A DNA stretch of 64,000 nucleotides from Mycobacterium ahvazicum (GCF_900176255.2 NZ_FXEG02000005.1:806001-870000), one strand, 5' to 3'; positions 36,850 to 46,567 are shown, counted from the first letter of the stretch. The notes: generated by a model not told the origin, from the letters alone. Made by a program: numbers and translations.

Positions 36850-38295
36850 TCAGCCTTCCCGACGCCGGCGCCGGCCACCGCCGGAGGGCTGCACCTGTAG
36901 CCGAGCCAGCAGGTCGGCAACCGACTGACCGCCGGTTTGCGGCCCTTCACCACCGCCTTCCGGGGCCTCGTCCGCGCCCAGGTGGCGGGGGGCCGGCTCC
37001 AGGTGTGGCGCGGGAGCCAGTCGCGGCGGCGGTGGCGCGCGCTCCAGGTGTGGCGCGGGAGCCAGTCGCGGCGGCGGTGGCGCGCCGTCGTTCTGGCCCT
37101 GCCGGGGGTGCGGCGGCGGGGGCGGTGCGGTCGCGGCGGCCGGGGGCGGCGGTGCGGCGGGCTCGTTTGTCGAGATGAAGTTCCGGACGCTGTAGTCGCG
37201 GTACTCCGCGGAGTGCCGCGAGCGGGCCCTACGACCGGATTCGCCACCCGGCGCCGGGGGTTCGTTCGACAACGGCGAACCGTCGGCCCGCTCGTCGGGG
37301 TCGGCATACCGGCGCCGGCGCCGGCCCGGCGGCGTGGCAGCGTCGGGTGCATCGGAGCCGGACCAGTTGGCGCCGACAGCGCCCGGGGGCAGCCAGAGCC
37401 CGTCGGCGTTGACCGGCTGCCAGTCCGGCACCAACCCGGGCGGCGGCTCGGGCGGCGGTACCGGCTGCCACTGCTGGGGCTCGAATCGCTGCTGCTCGGC
37501 CGAAGCCGCGGCGGGCATCGGCGGAGGCGCGAACGGGACCTCCTGCGGCGGCACATACCGCGGGGCCTCGGGATACTGGACCTGCTGCGGCGGCGGGTAG
37601 GACGCCTCTTGCTGGCCCTCGTAGGGGAACCGGGCCCGCTCCCGCGAGCGGGGCGGGAGCAGCGGTTCTTCGGGCACGTCGATGATCGCGGATTCGTCGG
37701 TGCGGGGTTCGGCCGAGCTGACCGAGTCGCCCTCCCGGACCGAGGTGACGCGATCGCTGGTCACCCAATCGACACCCGTACCTTCGCCATTGCGGTCCCA
37801 GTCGCTGTAGGCGCGGGCCGGCGGCGTGTCGGTTTCCAGGGTCTCCAGCGCGGGCCGCTGCTCGAGATCGGTGTCGAACAGGATTTCCAGGCTGGTCCGC
37901 AGCGCGGCCACTTCGGCACGCAGCGCGGCCAGATCGTCGGCGGCCTGGGCGCGTATCTCGGAGGCCAGCTCGCGCCGCAGCTGGGACTCGACGGTCAGCT
38001 CGTACTCCCGGCGGGCCGAGATCTCCCGATCCAGCTGCAGGTCATAGACCAGCTTCAGGTCGCGCACCCGCGACTGGTCGGCGTCGCTTTGCCGGCGGTA
38101 CAGCACCGACACGAAGGCACCGGCGACGGCGGCCCACAGCGCCAGGATCACAGCGAGCTTGAGAAGTTCCACGCGATTGGTGAAAACCAGTGCGGAACTG
38201 GCGCCTATCGCGAGGACCAGCAACGTCGTCAAGAGCACCCACCCCGGCCTGCGGCCGCCGCGCCGTACCCGGGCGCCGCGGGACAGAACGGTCAT
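36850..38295 (-). CDS. membrane protein with long proline-rich cytoplasmic tail (DUF6779, Rv3604c-like)
   Basis: The 481-residue protein has two N-terminal membrane helices (about 17-35 and 43-65), then a coiled-coil stretch (about 70-130, rich in Glu/Arg/Ala). A long disordered Pro/Ala/Gln-rich region ends in a basic tail. Near the C-terminus the 15-residue unit APPPPRLAPAPHLE plus one is duplicated by an exact 45-base DNA repeat. The ATG giving MTVLSRGARVRRGG is chosen, since the longer frame upstream has no family support. The function is unknown, although a cell-envelope or division-site role is plausible from its context between fol and pan operons. Confidence 0.78.
   Translation of the reverse strand: MTVLSRGARVRRGGRRPGWVLLTTLLVLAIGASSALVFTNRVELLKLAVILALWAAVAGAFVSVLYRRQSDADQSRVRDLKLVYDLQLDREISARREYELTVESQLRRELASEIRAQAADDLAALRAEVAALRTSLEILFDTDLEQRPALETLETDTPPARAYSDWDRNGEGTGVDWVTSDRVTSVREGDSVSSAEPRTDESAIIDVPEEPLLPPRSRERARFPYEGQQEASYPPPQQVQYPEAPRYVPPQEVPFAPPPMPAAASAEQQRFEPQQWQPVPPPEPPPGLVPDWQPVNADGLWLPPGAVGANWSGSDAPDAATPPGRRRRRYADPDERADGSPLSNEPPAPGGESGRRARSRHSAEYRDYSVRNFISTNEPAAPPPPAAATAPPPPPHPRQGQNDGAPPPPRLAPAPHLERAPPPPRLAPAPHLEPAPRHLGADEAPEGGGEGPQTGGQSVADLLARLQVQPSGGGRRRRREG
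36996..37085. repeat. 45-bp exact tandem duplication inside the Rv3604c-like gene
   Basis: Two identical 45-base units (36996-37040 and 37041-37085) lie head to tail in frame. They encode two copies of a 15-residue proline-rich segment. This looks like a recent slippage or unequal-crossover event that keeps the frame. Confidence 0.9.
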
Positions 38296-38437
38296 GGCCT
38301 GACTGTACCTGTGCGACGTCATTGAGCGTGTCGCGCTACTCCGGCGATTCTCACCTGGGTTAATTCGTTGATTCATCGCCGTTAACGGCCCCGTGGTTCT
38401 GGGCCGGCCCCGGTGGTGGTCCGCAACCTCGGGCGCC

Positions 38438-38917
38438 CTAGCTTTCGGCCCCCTCGGCGTGGTCGGCCGGATCCGGTGGCGGGGACTTGCAGCAATGCTG
38501 CAGCCATAGCGCGGCGACCAACAGCGCCAGCGCGCTGACGGCCGCCACCACCGTTCCGGCGGTGTCCTCCGCGGCGACCCGCAACCACGATCGCCGCGGC
38601 AAGAAGAACACCAGGATCCCGATCCACCAACCCAGCACCAGGGCACCCACCCAGGCAGACGCCTTGGCGACCATCACGCTGCGGGCCACCGAAAGCGGGT
38701 GCAGCCAGCCGGGCCCGTCACCGATTTCCCCGTCGTTGACCTTGGCCCGCACGTAGCGCGCCCATAGCGCTTCGGCGATGGCGACGACCAGCAGTGACAG
38801 ACCGGTCCACACGGTGATCGGCGGAAACCACCGAAACAGCACCTTGATCAGCAGATATCCCAGAAAAGCAGCGCCGACCACCGCGGCCGTCAGGTCACGT
38901 TTTCTGGTCGGGCCCAT
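38438..38917 (-). CDS. DUF3180 membrane protein (Rv3605c-like)
   Basis: The 159-residue protein has four predicted membrane helices (about 10-28, 36-52, 84-104 and 120-140) and charged termini. DUF3180 proteins almost always follow folK in actinobacteria, and here the start overlaps the folK stop by one base. No catalytic motif is visible and the function is unknown. A 142-base gap follows before the next gene, with no obvious signal in it. Confidence 0.82.
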   Translation of the reverse strand: MGPTRKRDLTAAVVGAAFLGYLLIKVLFRWFPPITVWTGLSLLVVAIAEALWARYVRAKVNDGEIGDGPGWLHPLSVARSVMVAKASAWVGALVLGWWIGILVFFLPRRSWLRVAAEDTAGTVVAAVSALALLVAALWLQHCCKSPPPDPADHAEGAES

Positions 38918-39456
38918 CAGCTCTTCGATTCTGGATCGGACGAGTGCTGGAGCGTGTGCCCCGACAACCGGACCGCCTGCTGATCGGCGGGGTCGAGTTC
39001 GGCCAGCAGCTCGGCGACGGGACGGAGCCCGCCGGCGACGGTGAGCACGGCATCCGGGTCGACGGCCAACCAGGGGACCAGCACGAAGGCCCGCAGATGG
39101 GCCAGCGGATGCGGCAGCGTCAGGTTGTTTTCGCGACTGAGCACTTCGCCGTCGGCCGTGTGACAGGCGATCAGGTCCACGTCCAGGGTGCGCGGACCCC
39201 AGCGCTCACCGCGGATCCGGCCCGCGGCCTGTTCGAACTCCTGGGCCCGGCGCAGCCAGCCCTGCCCGTCGAGGGCCGGGTCGTCGGCGATGAGCACCGC
39301 GTTGAGGAACGGGCCCTGCTCCGCCCGCCCCCACGGGGCGGTTTCGTACACCGGCGAGACAGCCAGCAGCGCGTCGCCGAGGCCGTCGACAACCGACTGC
39401 AGCCGTGCCAGCCGATCCCCGAGGTTGGAGCCGATGGACAGTACGACCGAGGTCAT
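38917..39456 (-). CDS. folK: HPPK, 2-amino-4-hydroxy-6-hydroxymethyldihydropteridine diphosphokinase
   Basis: The 179-residue enzyme transfers diphosphate from ATP to the pterin alcohol in folate synthesis. Signature segments are SIGSNLGDRLARL, the GRAEQGPFLNAV loop and WGPRTLDVDLIA. It is preceded by folB across a 52-base gap and overlaps the DUF3180 gene by one base. Confidence 0.94.
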   Translation of the reverse strand: MTSVVLSIGSNLGDRLARLQSVVDGLGDALLAVSPVYETAPWGRAEQGPFLNAVLIADDPALDGQGWLRRAQEFEQAAGRIRGERWGPRTLDVDLIACHTADGEVLSRENNLTLPHPLAHLRAFVLVPWLAVDPDAVLTVAGGLRPVAELLAELDPADQQAVRLSGHTLQHSSDPESKS

Positions 39457-39508
39457 GAGCGCCGCTCCTTCTCATCGCTGCGCTCTGCATCGTCGCCGGC
39501 GCGCGTCA

Positions 39509-39907
39509 TCACACACCGCCCGCCGGAACCACCGAACCACGCCCGCCGCGGCGCGATCGCCGAATTACCACCGCCACGTCGGCGAACTGCAGCTCGATCG
39601 GGGCATGCGGCTTGTGCACGGTGACCTCGACGGCGTGCACGCGTTCGTCGTCCATTACGAAGTCGGCGATCTCGGCGCCCACCGTCTCGATCAGGTTGCG
39701 CGACGGGCCCCCGACGATCGCGGCGGCCCGCTCGGCCAGGGCGACGTAGTCGTAGGTGTCGGCCAAGTCGTCGCTGGCGGCGGCGGCGGCCAGGTCGATC
39801 CACGCCACGATGTCGACGACGAACTCCTGCCCGCTTACCCGCTCGAATTCGTAAACTCCGTGCCGGCCATGAACTGTCAAGCCGCGCAACTCGATTCGGT
39901 CAGCCAT
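39509..39907 (-). CDS. folB: dihydroneopterin aldolase
   Basis: The 132-residue protein cleaves dihydroneopterin to the hydroxymethyl pterin. Conserved features are the start MADRIELRGLTVHGRHGVYE, the DTYDYVALAE segment and the catalytic lysine in VTVHKPHAPI. The ATG is chosen to match the family start; longer frames overlap folP1 extensively. It overlaps the 3' end of folP1 by 8 bases. It forms an octamer in known species. Confidence 0.93.
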   Translation of the reverse strand: MADRIELRGLTVHGRHGVYEFERVSGQEFVVDIVAWIDLAAAAASDDLADTYDYVALAERAAAIVGGPSRNLIETVGAEIADFVMDDERVHAVEVTVHKPHAPIELQFADVAVVIRRSRRGGRGSVVPAGGV

Positions 39908-40742
39908 CGCTCTGCGTCCGCTCCGTCCGGGTCCACGCGTCCACGACCTTGAGGGCGTCGACCGAGGCCCGTACGTCGTGCACTCGCACACCCCAGGCCC
40001 CGTGGAGGGCGGCCAGCGCGGAAATCACCGCGGTCGCCGTTTCGCGCCCGTCGGGCGGTCGCGGCACCCCATCCGATCCGGCCAACAGCGTACCGAGGAA
40101 GCGTTTGCGCGAGGCACCCAGGAGTACCGGCACCCCGGTGGCGACCAACTCGGGCAAAGCCCGCAGCAAGGCCCAATTGTGTTGTCCCGTCTTGGCGAAT
40201 CCGAGCCCCGGGTCGATGACCAGCTTGGCCGGGTCGACGCCGGCGGCCACCGCGTCCTCGACGCCGGCCAGCAATTCCGAACGCACCTCGGCCACCACGT
40301 CGCGATACCGCGGGGCCTCGTGCGGACGGTCCGACGAGACCGATCGCCAGTGCATCAACACCCACCGCACCCCGGCTTCGGCCACCAGCGGTGCCATCGC
40401 GGGATCGGCGCGTCCACCGGAGACGTCGTTGACGATCCGCGCACCGTTCTCCAACGCCGCGCGCGCAACATCGGCGTGCATAGTGTCGATGCTAACTGTA
40501 ATGCCTTGTGCTGCAAGCTCTTTGACGACCGGAACGACGCGGGAGCTCTCGATGCGGGGATCGATCCGGGTGGCACCGGGCCGGGTCGACTCCCCACCGA
40601 CGTCGACGATGCCCGCGCCTTCGGCCGCCAACGCCAGGCCGTGGGCGACGGCGTTGTCAACGCAGAGGTAGCGCCCGCCGTCGGAGAAGGAGTCGTCAGT
40701 GACGTTCACAACCCCGACTACCTGCACAGGCGGCGAACTCAC
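39900..40742 (-). CDS. folP1: dihydropteroate synthase
   Basis: The 280-residue TIM-barrel enzyme condenses the pterin diphosphate with p-aminobenzoate and is the sulfonamide target. Motifs include GVVNVTDDSFSDGGRY, DVGGESTRPGA, SIDTMHADVAR and LVIDPGLGFAKT. The sequence is of the active FolP1 type, with intact loops. The start overlaps the folE stop by 4 bases. Confidence 0.95.
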   Translation of the reverse strand: MSSPPVQVVGVVNVTDDSFSDGGRYLCVDNAVAHGLALAAEGAGIVDVGGESTRPGATRIDPRIESSRVVPVVKELAAQGITVSIDTMHADVARAALENGARIVNDVSGGRADPAMAPLVAEAGVRWVLMHWRSVSSDRPHEAPRYRDVVAEVRSELLAGVEDAVAAGVDPAKLVIDPGLGFAKTGQHNWALLRALPELVATGVPVLLGASRKRFLGTLLAGSDGVPRPPDGRETATAVISALAALHGAWGVRVHDVRASVDALKVVDAWTRTERTQSDG

Positions 40743-41347
40743 TTACGCAGGATGAGGTCGAGCGCTTCGGCCCGTGAGGCGGCATCTGTCTTGAATTGCC
40801 CGCGCACCGCCGAAGTGGTGGTGATGGCGCCGGGCTTGCGCACACCTCGCATTGCCATACACAGATGCTCGGCCTCCACCACGACGATCACCCCGCGCGG
40901 GTCGAGCCGATTCACCAGAGCGTCGGCGATCTGGCTGGTGAGCCGCTCTTGCACCTGCGGCCGCTTTGCGTAAAGGTCAACCAGCCGCGCGATTTTCGAC
41001 AACCCGGTCACCCTGCCGTCCTGGCCGGGGATGTAGCCGACGTGGGCCACCCCGTGGAACGAGACCAGGTGATGCTCGCACGTGGAGTACAGCGGGATTT
41101 CCTTCACGATCACCAACTCGTCGTGATCTTCGTCGAACATGGTGTTCAGCACATCGGAGGGGTCGGTGTACAGACCGGAGAAGATCTCCCGGTATGCGCG
41201 CGCCACGCGGGCCGGAGTGTCCCGCAGCCCATCTCGATCGGGATCTTCGCCGATCGCGTACAGCAGCTCGCGGACTGCCGCCTCCGCACGTGCCTGGTCG
41301 AACGCCCGGACGCGATCCAACGCGGCGCGGGTATCCGGCAGCACCAT
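40739..41347 (-). CDS. folE: GTP cyclohydrolase I
   Basis: The 202-residue zinc enzyme converts GTP to dihydroneopterin triphosphate, the first step of folate synthesis. Zinc ligands are in STCEHHLVSFHG and EHLCMAMRGV. It lies 15 bases after ftsH and leads the coupled folE-folP1-folB-folK set. The start ATG is conserved (MVLPDTRAALD). Confidence 0.95.
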   Translation of the reverse strand: MVLPDTRAALDRVRAFDQARAEAAVRELLYAIGEDPDRDGLRDTPARVARAYREIFSGLYTDPSDVLNTMFDEDHDELVIVKEIPLYSTCEHHLVSFHGVAHVGYIPGQDGRVTGLSKIARLVDLYAKRPQVQERLTSQIADALVNRLDPRGVIVVVEAEHLCMAMRGVRKPGAITTTSAVRGQFKTDAASRAEALDLILRK

Positions 41348-41362
41348 CGAAATCTCCGTTCG

Positions 41363-43720
41363 TCAGCCTCGGGCCGGCGGATGAGGCCGGCTCACGTCCT
41401 CATCCGGTTGGTCAGGCGATCTTGCCGGATCCGGACTGGGCGGGTAGGGGGGATAGGGCGGGTAGGACGGCTGACCCTGGCCCTGGCCACGACTCGGCTG
41501 GCCCGGATAACTCGGGGCCGGCTGGGGCCAATACGGCTGCGGCGGAGGCGGATACCAGTGGCCTTGGGGTTGTTGCTGCTGCGGTGGCGGTGGCCATCCG
41601 GGCGCATGCCAGCCGGCCGGCGCGCCGTAGTCCGGCTGGGTGGGCCGGCGCTCGCGATCGCCCGTGCCTTGACCACCGTGAGAACCATTGGGGCCGTGAG
41701 CTTTTCGGTCGGCCTCGGCGCGTGCGGCTTCGGCCGCCTGACTGGCCGCGGCGATCGCCGCTTTGAAAGCCGGCTCGGGAACGGGTTGCGGCCACGGTTC
41801 CCCGCGCTCGATCGCCAGCTCGCCGGGCGTCTTGATGGGCGGCTTGTCCGACGGGATGCGGCCGCCGAAATCGTCGAACATCGTGAGCCGGGGCCGCTTT
41901 TCGACGCCGGAGAAGATCTGTTCCAGCTCGGGCCGGTGCAGGGTTTCCTTCTCCAGCAGCTCGCCGGCGAGCGTGTCGAGGACGTCGCGGTATTCGGTGA
42001 GGATTTCCCAGGCCTCGGTGTGCGCGGCCTCGATGAGCTTGCGGATCTCGTCGTCGATGTCGCGCGCGACCTCGTGCGAATAATCCGCTTGGTTGCCCAT
42101 CGTCCGGCCCAGGAACGGGTCGCCGTGCTCGGAACCGTATTTGACGGCACCGAGTTTGGAGCTCATACCGAATTCGGTGACCATCGCGCGCGCGGTTTTG
42201 GTCGCCTGCTCGATGTCGGACACCGCGCCCGTGGTGGGTTCACGGAAGACCAGTTCCTCGGCGGCGCGCCCACCCATCGCGAACACCAGCTGCGCGACCA
42301 TCTCCGAGCGGGTGCGCAAGCCTTTGTCCTCTTCGGGCACCGCGACGGCGTGGCCGCCGGTGCGCCCGCGCGCCAGAATCGTCACCTTGTAGACCGGGTC
42401 GATGTCGGGCATCGCCCAGGCGGCCAAGGTGTGCCCACCCTCGTGGTAGGCGGTGATCTTCTTCTCGTGCTCGCTGATGATCCGGCCCTTGCGGCGCGGT
42501 CCGCCGATCACGCGGTCGACGGCCTCCTCGAGGGCGGGCCCGGTGATGACGGTGCCGTTCTCCCGCGCGGTCAGCAGCGCGGCCTCGTTGATGACGTTGG
42601 CCAGGTCGGCGCCGGTCATGCCGACGGTCCGCTTGGCCAGCCCGTCGAGGTCGGCGTCCGGAGCGATCGGCTTGCCCTTCGAGTGCACGGCAAGTACCGC
42701 GCGCCGGCCCGCCAGGTCGGGGTTGGACACCGGGATCTGCCGGTCGAAGCGGCCAGGGCGCAACAGCGCCGGGTCGAGGATGTCGGGCCGGTTGGTCGCC
42801 GCGATCAGGATCACCCCGGCGCGATCGCCGAAGCCGTCCATCTCGACCAGCAACTGGTTCAGCGTCTGCTCACGCTCGTCGTGGCCACCGCCGAGCCCGG
42901 CGCCGCGCTGGCGGCCCACCGCGTCGATCTCGTCGACGAAGATGATGCACGGGCTGTTCTGCTTGGCCTGTTCGAACAGGTCGCGCACCCGGGAGGCGCC
43001 CACGCCGACGAACATCTCGACGAAATCGGAACCCGAGATCGTGAAGAACGGCACGCCGGCCTCACCGGCCACGGCGCGGGCCAGCAACGTCTTACCGGTT
43101 CCCGGCGGCCCGTAGAGCAGCACGCCCTTGGGGATCTTGGCGCCCAGCGCCTGATACCGCGACGGGTTCTGCAGGAAGTCCTTGATCTCGTATAGCTCCT
43201 CGACCGCCTCGTCGACACCGGCTACGTCGGCGAACGTGGTCTTGGGCATGTCCTTGGAGAGCTGTTTGGCGCGCGACTTGCCGAAGCCGAAGCCCATCCG
43301 GGCGCCGCCCTGCATGCGCGAGAACATCACGAACAGCCCGACCAGCAGCAGCAGCGGCAGCACGTAAACCAGCAGCTCACCCAGGATGCTGCCTTCGTTG
43401 ACGACGGTGCTGACCTTGGCGTTCTTCGCGTTCAGCGCGTTGAGCAGGTCGACGGCGTAGCCGTTGGGGTACTTGGTGATGACCTTGTCGGAGTTGTCGG
43501 TGTCGTTGTTGCCCTTCTTCAGGGTCAACCGCAGTTGCTGCTCACGGTCGTCGATCTGCCCGCTCTTGACGTTGTCCCCACTGATCTGGGACATCGCCAC
43601 CGAGGTGTCGACGGGCTTGTATCCGCGGGTGTCATCGCTGAAATAGAAGAACGACCAGCCGAGCAGCACTACTACAGCGATCGCCGTGACTATGCGAATC
43701 ACGTTTTTCCGGTTCATCAA
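41363..43720 (-). CDS. ftsH: membrane-bound ATP-dependent zinc metalloprotease FtsH
   Basis: The 785-residue AAA+ protease degrades misfolded membrane and cytosolic proteins. Two N-terminal membrane helices (about 7-27 and 110-130) flank an extracytoplasmic domain. The AAA module has Walker A GPPGTGKT (near residue 205), Walker B and the second region of homology. The zinc site is HEGGH (near 425). A long proline/glutamine/tyrosine-rich tail, typical of mycobacterial FtsH (Rv3610c, 760 residues), ends the protein. folE follows closely. Confidence 0.95.
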   Translation of the reverse strand: MMNRKNVIRIVTAIAVVVLLGWSFFYFSDDTRGYKPVDTSVAMSQISGDNVKSGQIDDREQQLRLTLKKGNNDTDNSDKVITKYPNGYAVDLLNALNAKNAKVSTVVNEGSILGELLVYVLPLLLLVGLFVMFSRMQGGARMGFGFGKSRAKQLSKDMPKTTFADVAGVDEAVEELYEIKDFLQNPSRYQALGAKIPKGVLLYGPPGTGKTLLARAVAGEAGVPFFTISGSDFVEMFVGVGASRVRDLFEQAKQNSPCIIFVDEIDAVGRQRGAGLGGGHDEREQTLNQLLVEMDGFGDRAGVILIAATNRPDILDPALLRPGRFDRQIPVSNPDLAGRRAVLAVHSKGKPIAPDADLDGLAKRTVGMTGADLANVINEAALLTARENGTVITGPALEEAVDRVIGGPRRKGRIISEHEKKITAYHEGGHTLAAWAMPDIDPVYKVTILARGRTGGHAVAVPEEDKGLRTRSEMVAQLVFAMGGRAAEELVFREPTTGAVSDIEQATKTARAMVTEFGMSSKLGAVKYGSEHGDPFLGRTMGNQADYSHEVARDIDDEIRKLIEAAHTEAWEILTEYRDVLDTLAGELLEKETLHRPELEQIFSGVEKRPRLTMFDDFGGRIPSDKPPIKTPGELAIERGEPWPQPVPEPAFKAAIAAASQAAEAARAEADRKAHGPNGSHGGQGTGDRERRPTQPDYGAPAGWHAPGWPPPPQQQQPQGHWYPPPPQPYWPQPAPSYPGQPSRGQGQGQPSYPPYPPYPPSPDPARSPDQPDEDVSRPHPPARG

Positions 43721-43901
43721 TCATCGGCCGTTTCGGCCAGGTCCTTCCCCGATACACGCAACTGGAAAAGTTCAGGCTACCGCTATACCAACGCGCGGCG
43801 GTTCCCGATAGGGAGCAGAGCACCGCAAATTGAGTTCGGGGACGCCTCGCATTGGGAGAAGCCCCCCTGGCATGACACCGCTCGTGCGCCCGGTCCAGCG
43901 A

Positions 43902-44318
43902 CTAGTCGTAATAGCGGGCCTCGATCACATTGCCGTCGGGATCGGAGAAGTAGTAGATGTGCGGCGCCCATCCCCGGGCTCCGTAGCTGCGCTCGAGGCG
44001 GGCGCTGGTGTCCACTCCGGCGGCCTGCAGCCGCCGATCCAGTGCCTCGTATTCCGGCAGCGACATCGACAGGCAGACGTGGTTGACCGGATGGCCGGCG
44101 CTGCCGGCGACCTTGGTCAGGACGTCGGTGGCGCCGATGCCGGCCACCGGCATCAGGTCGATGATCGAGTCCTCGCACACCCGCACGCTCGGAAACGGTG
44201 CTTCGCCGGCAGCGAACTCGTCGAACCGCACCGGCGTCAGCCCTATCACGTTCGTATAGAAGTCCATCGATGCCTGAACATTGTTCGTCCACAACACGAT
44301 GTGGTCCAGCCGTCTCAC
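43902..44318 (-). CDS. VOC-family (glyoxalase/dioxygenase superfamily) protein
   Basis: The 138-residue protein has the vicinal-oxygen-chelate fold. It begins RRLDHIVLWTNNVQASMDFYTNVIG, has a second module starting PVNHVCLSMSLPEYEAL, and ends with the typical FSDPDGNVIEARYYD, which supplies a metal-binding Glu. The function is undefined: glyoxalase, dioxygenase and resistance proteins share this fold. I chose the GTG at 44318 because homology begins there, while starts at 44360 or 44366 are also in frame. It occupies the position where espACD and neighbours lie in M. tuberculosis. Confidence 0.78.
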   Translation of the reverse strand: MRRLDHIVLWTNNVQASMDFYTNVIGLTPVRFDEFAAGEAPFPSVRVCEDSIIDLMPVAGIGATDVLTKVAGSAGHPVNHVCLSMSLPEYEALDRRLQAAGVDTSARLERSYGARGWAPHIYYFSDPDGNVIEARYYD

Positions 44319-44408
44319 GCCTATCAGGCAACCAGAACCGGCCGCGAAATGAACGGGCATTTTCAACCCCGCTGAATACTTCTCAGGCCAGAGGGGTTGT
44401 GATTTGGT

Positions 44409-45383
44409 GTGTTGGTGCCCACATCAACCGAACGGTTAGTAGAGACCAACGGGGTGCAGCTGCGAGTCGTCGAAGCCGGCGACCGCGGTGCGCCGGTGGT
44501 GGTCTTGACTCACGGCTTCCCTGAATTGGCGTACTCCTGGCGACACCAGATTCCGGTGCTCGCCGAAGCCGGCTATCACGTGCTGGCACCCGACCAGCGC
44601 GGGTATGGCGGGTCTTCGCGCCCCGATGCGATCGAGGCCTACAACATCCGCGAGCTGACGACCGACATCGTCGGCCTGCTCGACGACGTCGGTGCCGAGC
44701 GGGCCGTCTGGATCGGCCACGACTGGGGCGCCCCCGTGGTGTGGCATGCGCCGCTGCTGCACCCCGACCGGGTCGCGGCCGTCGCCGCGCTGAGCGTGCC
44801 GGCCACGCCGCGGTCGCAGGTGGCGCCGACGCAGGCCTGGCGCAAGACATTCGGCGAGAACTTCTTCTACATCCTGTATTTCCAGGAGCCAGGCGTCGCC
44901 GACGCCGAACTCAACAGCGATCCCGCCCGCGCGATTCGCCGGTTGATGGGCGGTCTGCGGACCGACGGTGACAAGGCCGCGGGAATGCGGATGGTGGCAC
45001 CGGGCCCGGAGGGCTTCATCGACCGCCTTCCCGAGCCCGATGAGCTGCCCGATTGGATCAGCCAGGACGAACTCGATCACTACATCGCCGAGTTTTCCCG
45101 CACTGGATTCACCGGCGGCCTGAACTGGTACCGCAACTTCGACCGCAACTGGGAGCTCACCGCCGACCTCGCCGACGCGAAGATCTCGGTGCCGTGCCTG
45201 TTCATCGGCGGCACAGCCGATCCCGTGCTCGCTTTCACCCGCGCCGACCGCGCGGCCGAGCTCGTCTCCGGGCCCTACCGACAGCTGATGATCGAGGGCG
45301 CCGGCCACTGGCTGCAACAGGAGCGGCCCGACGAGGTCAACACCGCATTGCTGGAATTTCTCGACGGATTGGAGCTGCGGTGA
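44409..45383 (+). CDS. ephA: epoxide hydrolase EphA
   Basis: The 324-residue alpha/beta hydrolase converts epoxides to diols. It shows the oxyanion-hole HGFPE motif, nucleophile Asp in GHDWGAP (near residue 106), a tyrosine-bearing cap (NWYRNFDRNWE), catalytic Asp in GGTADPVL and His in GAGHWLQQE. It matches Rv3617. The GTG start is the first one giving the family N-terminus (MLVPTSTERLVETNGV). It overlaps the next gene by 4 bases (GTGA), so the two are coupled. Confidence 0.9.
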   Translation: MLVPTSTERLVETNGVQLRVVEAGDRGAPVVVLTHGFPELAYSWRHQIPVLAEAGYHVLAPDQRGYGGSSRPDAIEAYNIRELTTDIVGLLDDVGAERAVWIGHDWGAPVVWHAPLLHPDRVAAVAALSVPATPRSQVAPTQAWRKTFGENFFYILYFQEPGVADAELNSDPARAIRRLMGGLRTDGDKAAGMRMVAPGPEGFIDRLPEPDELPDWISQDELDHYIAEFSRTGFTGGLNWYRNFDRNWELTADLADAKISVPCLFIGGTADPVLAFTRADRAAELVSGPYRQLMIEGAGHWLQQERPDEVNTALLEFLDGLELR

Positions 45384-46567
45384 ACGCACCCCTTCGTTTC
45401 GGCGTCTTCATCACGCCGTTTCACCCGACCGGCCAATCACCCACGGTCGCACTGGAATACGACATGGAACGTGTTGTTACCCTGGACCGCTTGGGCTTCG
45501 ACGAGGCCTGGTTCGGCGAACACCACTCGGGCGGCTACGAGTTGATCGCCTGCCCAGAGGTGTTCATCGCGGCCGCCGCGGAGCGGACCAAGCACATCCG
45601 GCTGGGCACCGGTGTGGTCTCGCTGCCCTACCACCATCCACTGATGGTGGCCGACCGCTGGGTGCTGCTGGATCACCTGACCCGAGGCCGGGTGATGTTC
45701 GGCACCGGCCCCGGGGCACTGCCGTCGGATGCCCACATGATGGGCATCGATCCGGTCGATCAGCGGCACATGATGCAGGAGTCGCTCGAGGCGATCCTGG
45801 CACTGTTCCGTGCGGGGCCTACCGAGCGCATCGACCGTCACACCGACTGGTTCACGTTGCGCGACGCACAGCTGCACATTCGCCCGTACACCTGGCCCTA
45901 TCCCGAAATCTCGACAGCGGCAATGATTTCGCCGTCCGGTCCGCGCCTGGCCGGCGCGCTCGGCACATCACTGTTGTCGCTCTCGATGTCGGTGCCCGGC
46001 GGTTTCGCCGCGCTGGAGACCACCTGGGACGTGGTGCGCGAGCAGGCCGCCAAAGTCGGGCGGGACGAACCGAATCGGACCGATTGGCGGGGGCTGTCCA
46101 TCATGCACATCGCCGACACCCGCGAACAGGCGATCAACGACTGTACTTATGGGCTGCAGGATTTCGCGAACTACTTCGGCGCCGCGGGATTCGTCCCGCT
46201 GGCCAACACCGTGGAAGGTTCGCAAACTCCTTACGAGTTCGTCGAAGACTATGCGGCCAAAGGGAATTGCTGTATCGGCACACCCGATGACGCAATCGCA
46301 CACATCGAGGACCTGCTGGATCGATCGGGCGGCTTCGGGACGCTGCTGATGCTCGGTCATGACTGGGCCTCGCCCGAGGCGACCTACCACTGCTATGACC
46401 TGATGGCCCGCAAGGTTATTCCGCACTTCAAGGGGCAACTGGCGGCATCGCGGGCCTCGCACGACTGGGCCAAAGACCATCGCGACCAATTGATCGGCCG
46501 TGCCGGTGAGGCCGTCGTGAAAGCCATCACCGAGCACGTCGGCGAGCACGAAGGCGCGGCGAACTGA
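45380..46567 (+). CDS. luciferase-like flavin-dependent monooxygenase (Rv3618-like)
   Basis: The 395-residue protein belongs to the bacterial luciferase-like family, using FMNH2 or F420. It has a TIM-barrel start (RFGVFITPFHPTG), the FGEHHSGGYE segment and LGTGVVSLPYHHPLMVADR. Length and family suggest a two-component monooxygenase or F420-dependent enzyme, with an unknown substrate. It is the middle gene of a coupled run: it overlaps ephA by 4 bases and the dehydrogenase by one base. Confidence 0.85.
   Translation: MNAPLRFGVFITPFHPTGQSPTVALEYDMERVVTLDRLGFDEAWFGEHHSGGYELIACPEVFIAAAAERTKHIRLGTGVVSLPYHHPLMVADRWVLLDHLTRGRVMFGTGPGALPSDAHMMGIDPVDQRHMMQESLEAILALFRAGPTERIDRHTDWFTLRDAQLHIRPYTWPYPEISTAAMISPSGPRLAGALGTSLLSLSMSVPGGFAALETTWDVVREQAAKVGRDEPNRTDWRGLSIMHIADTREQAINDCTYGLQDFANYFGAAGFVPLANTVEGSQTPYEFVEDYAAKGNCCIGTPDDAIAHIEDLLDRSGGFGTLLMLGHDWASPEATYHCYDLMARKVIPHFKGQLAASRASHDWAKDHRDQLIGRAGEAVVKAITEHVGEHEGAAN

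Noticed and set aside
36996..37085. Possible CRISPR-like repeat
   Set aside because: Two adjacent in-frame copies without spacers, inside a coding gene.
38296..38437. Possible small RNA between the two membrane-protein genes
   Set aside because: No stable hairpin with terminator or promoter pair could be identified.
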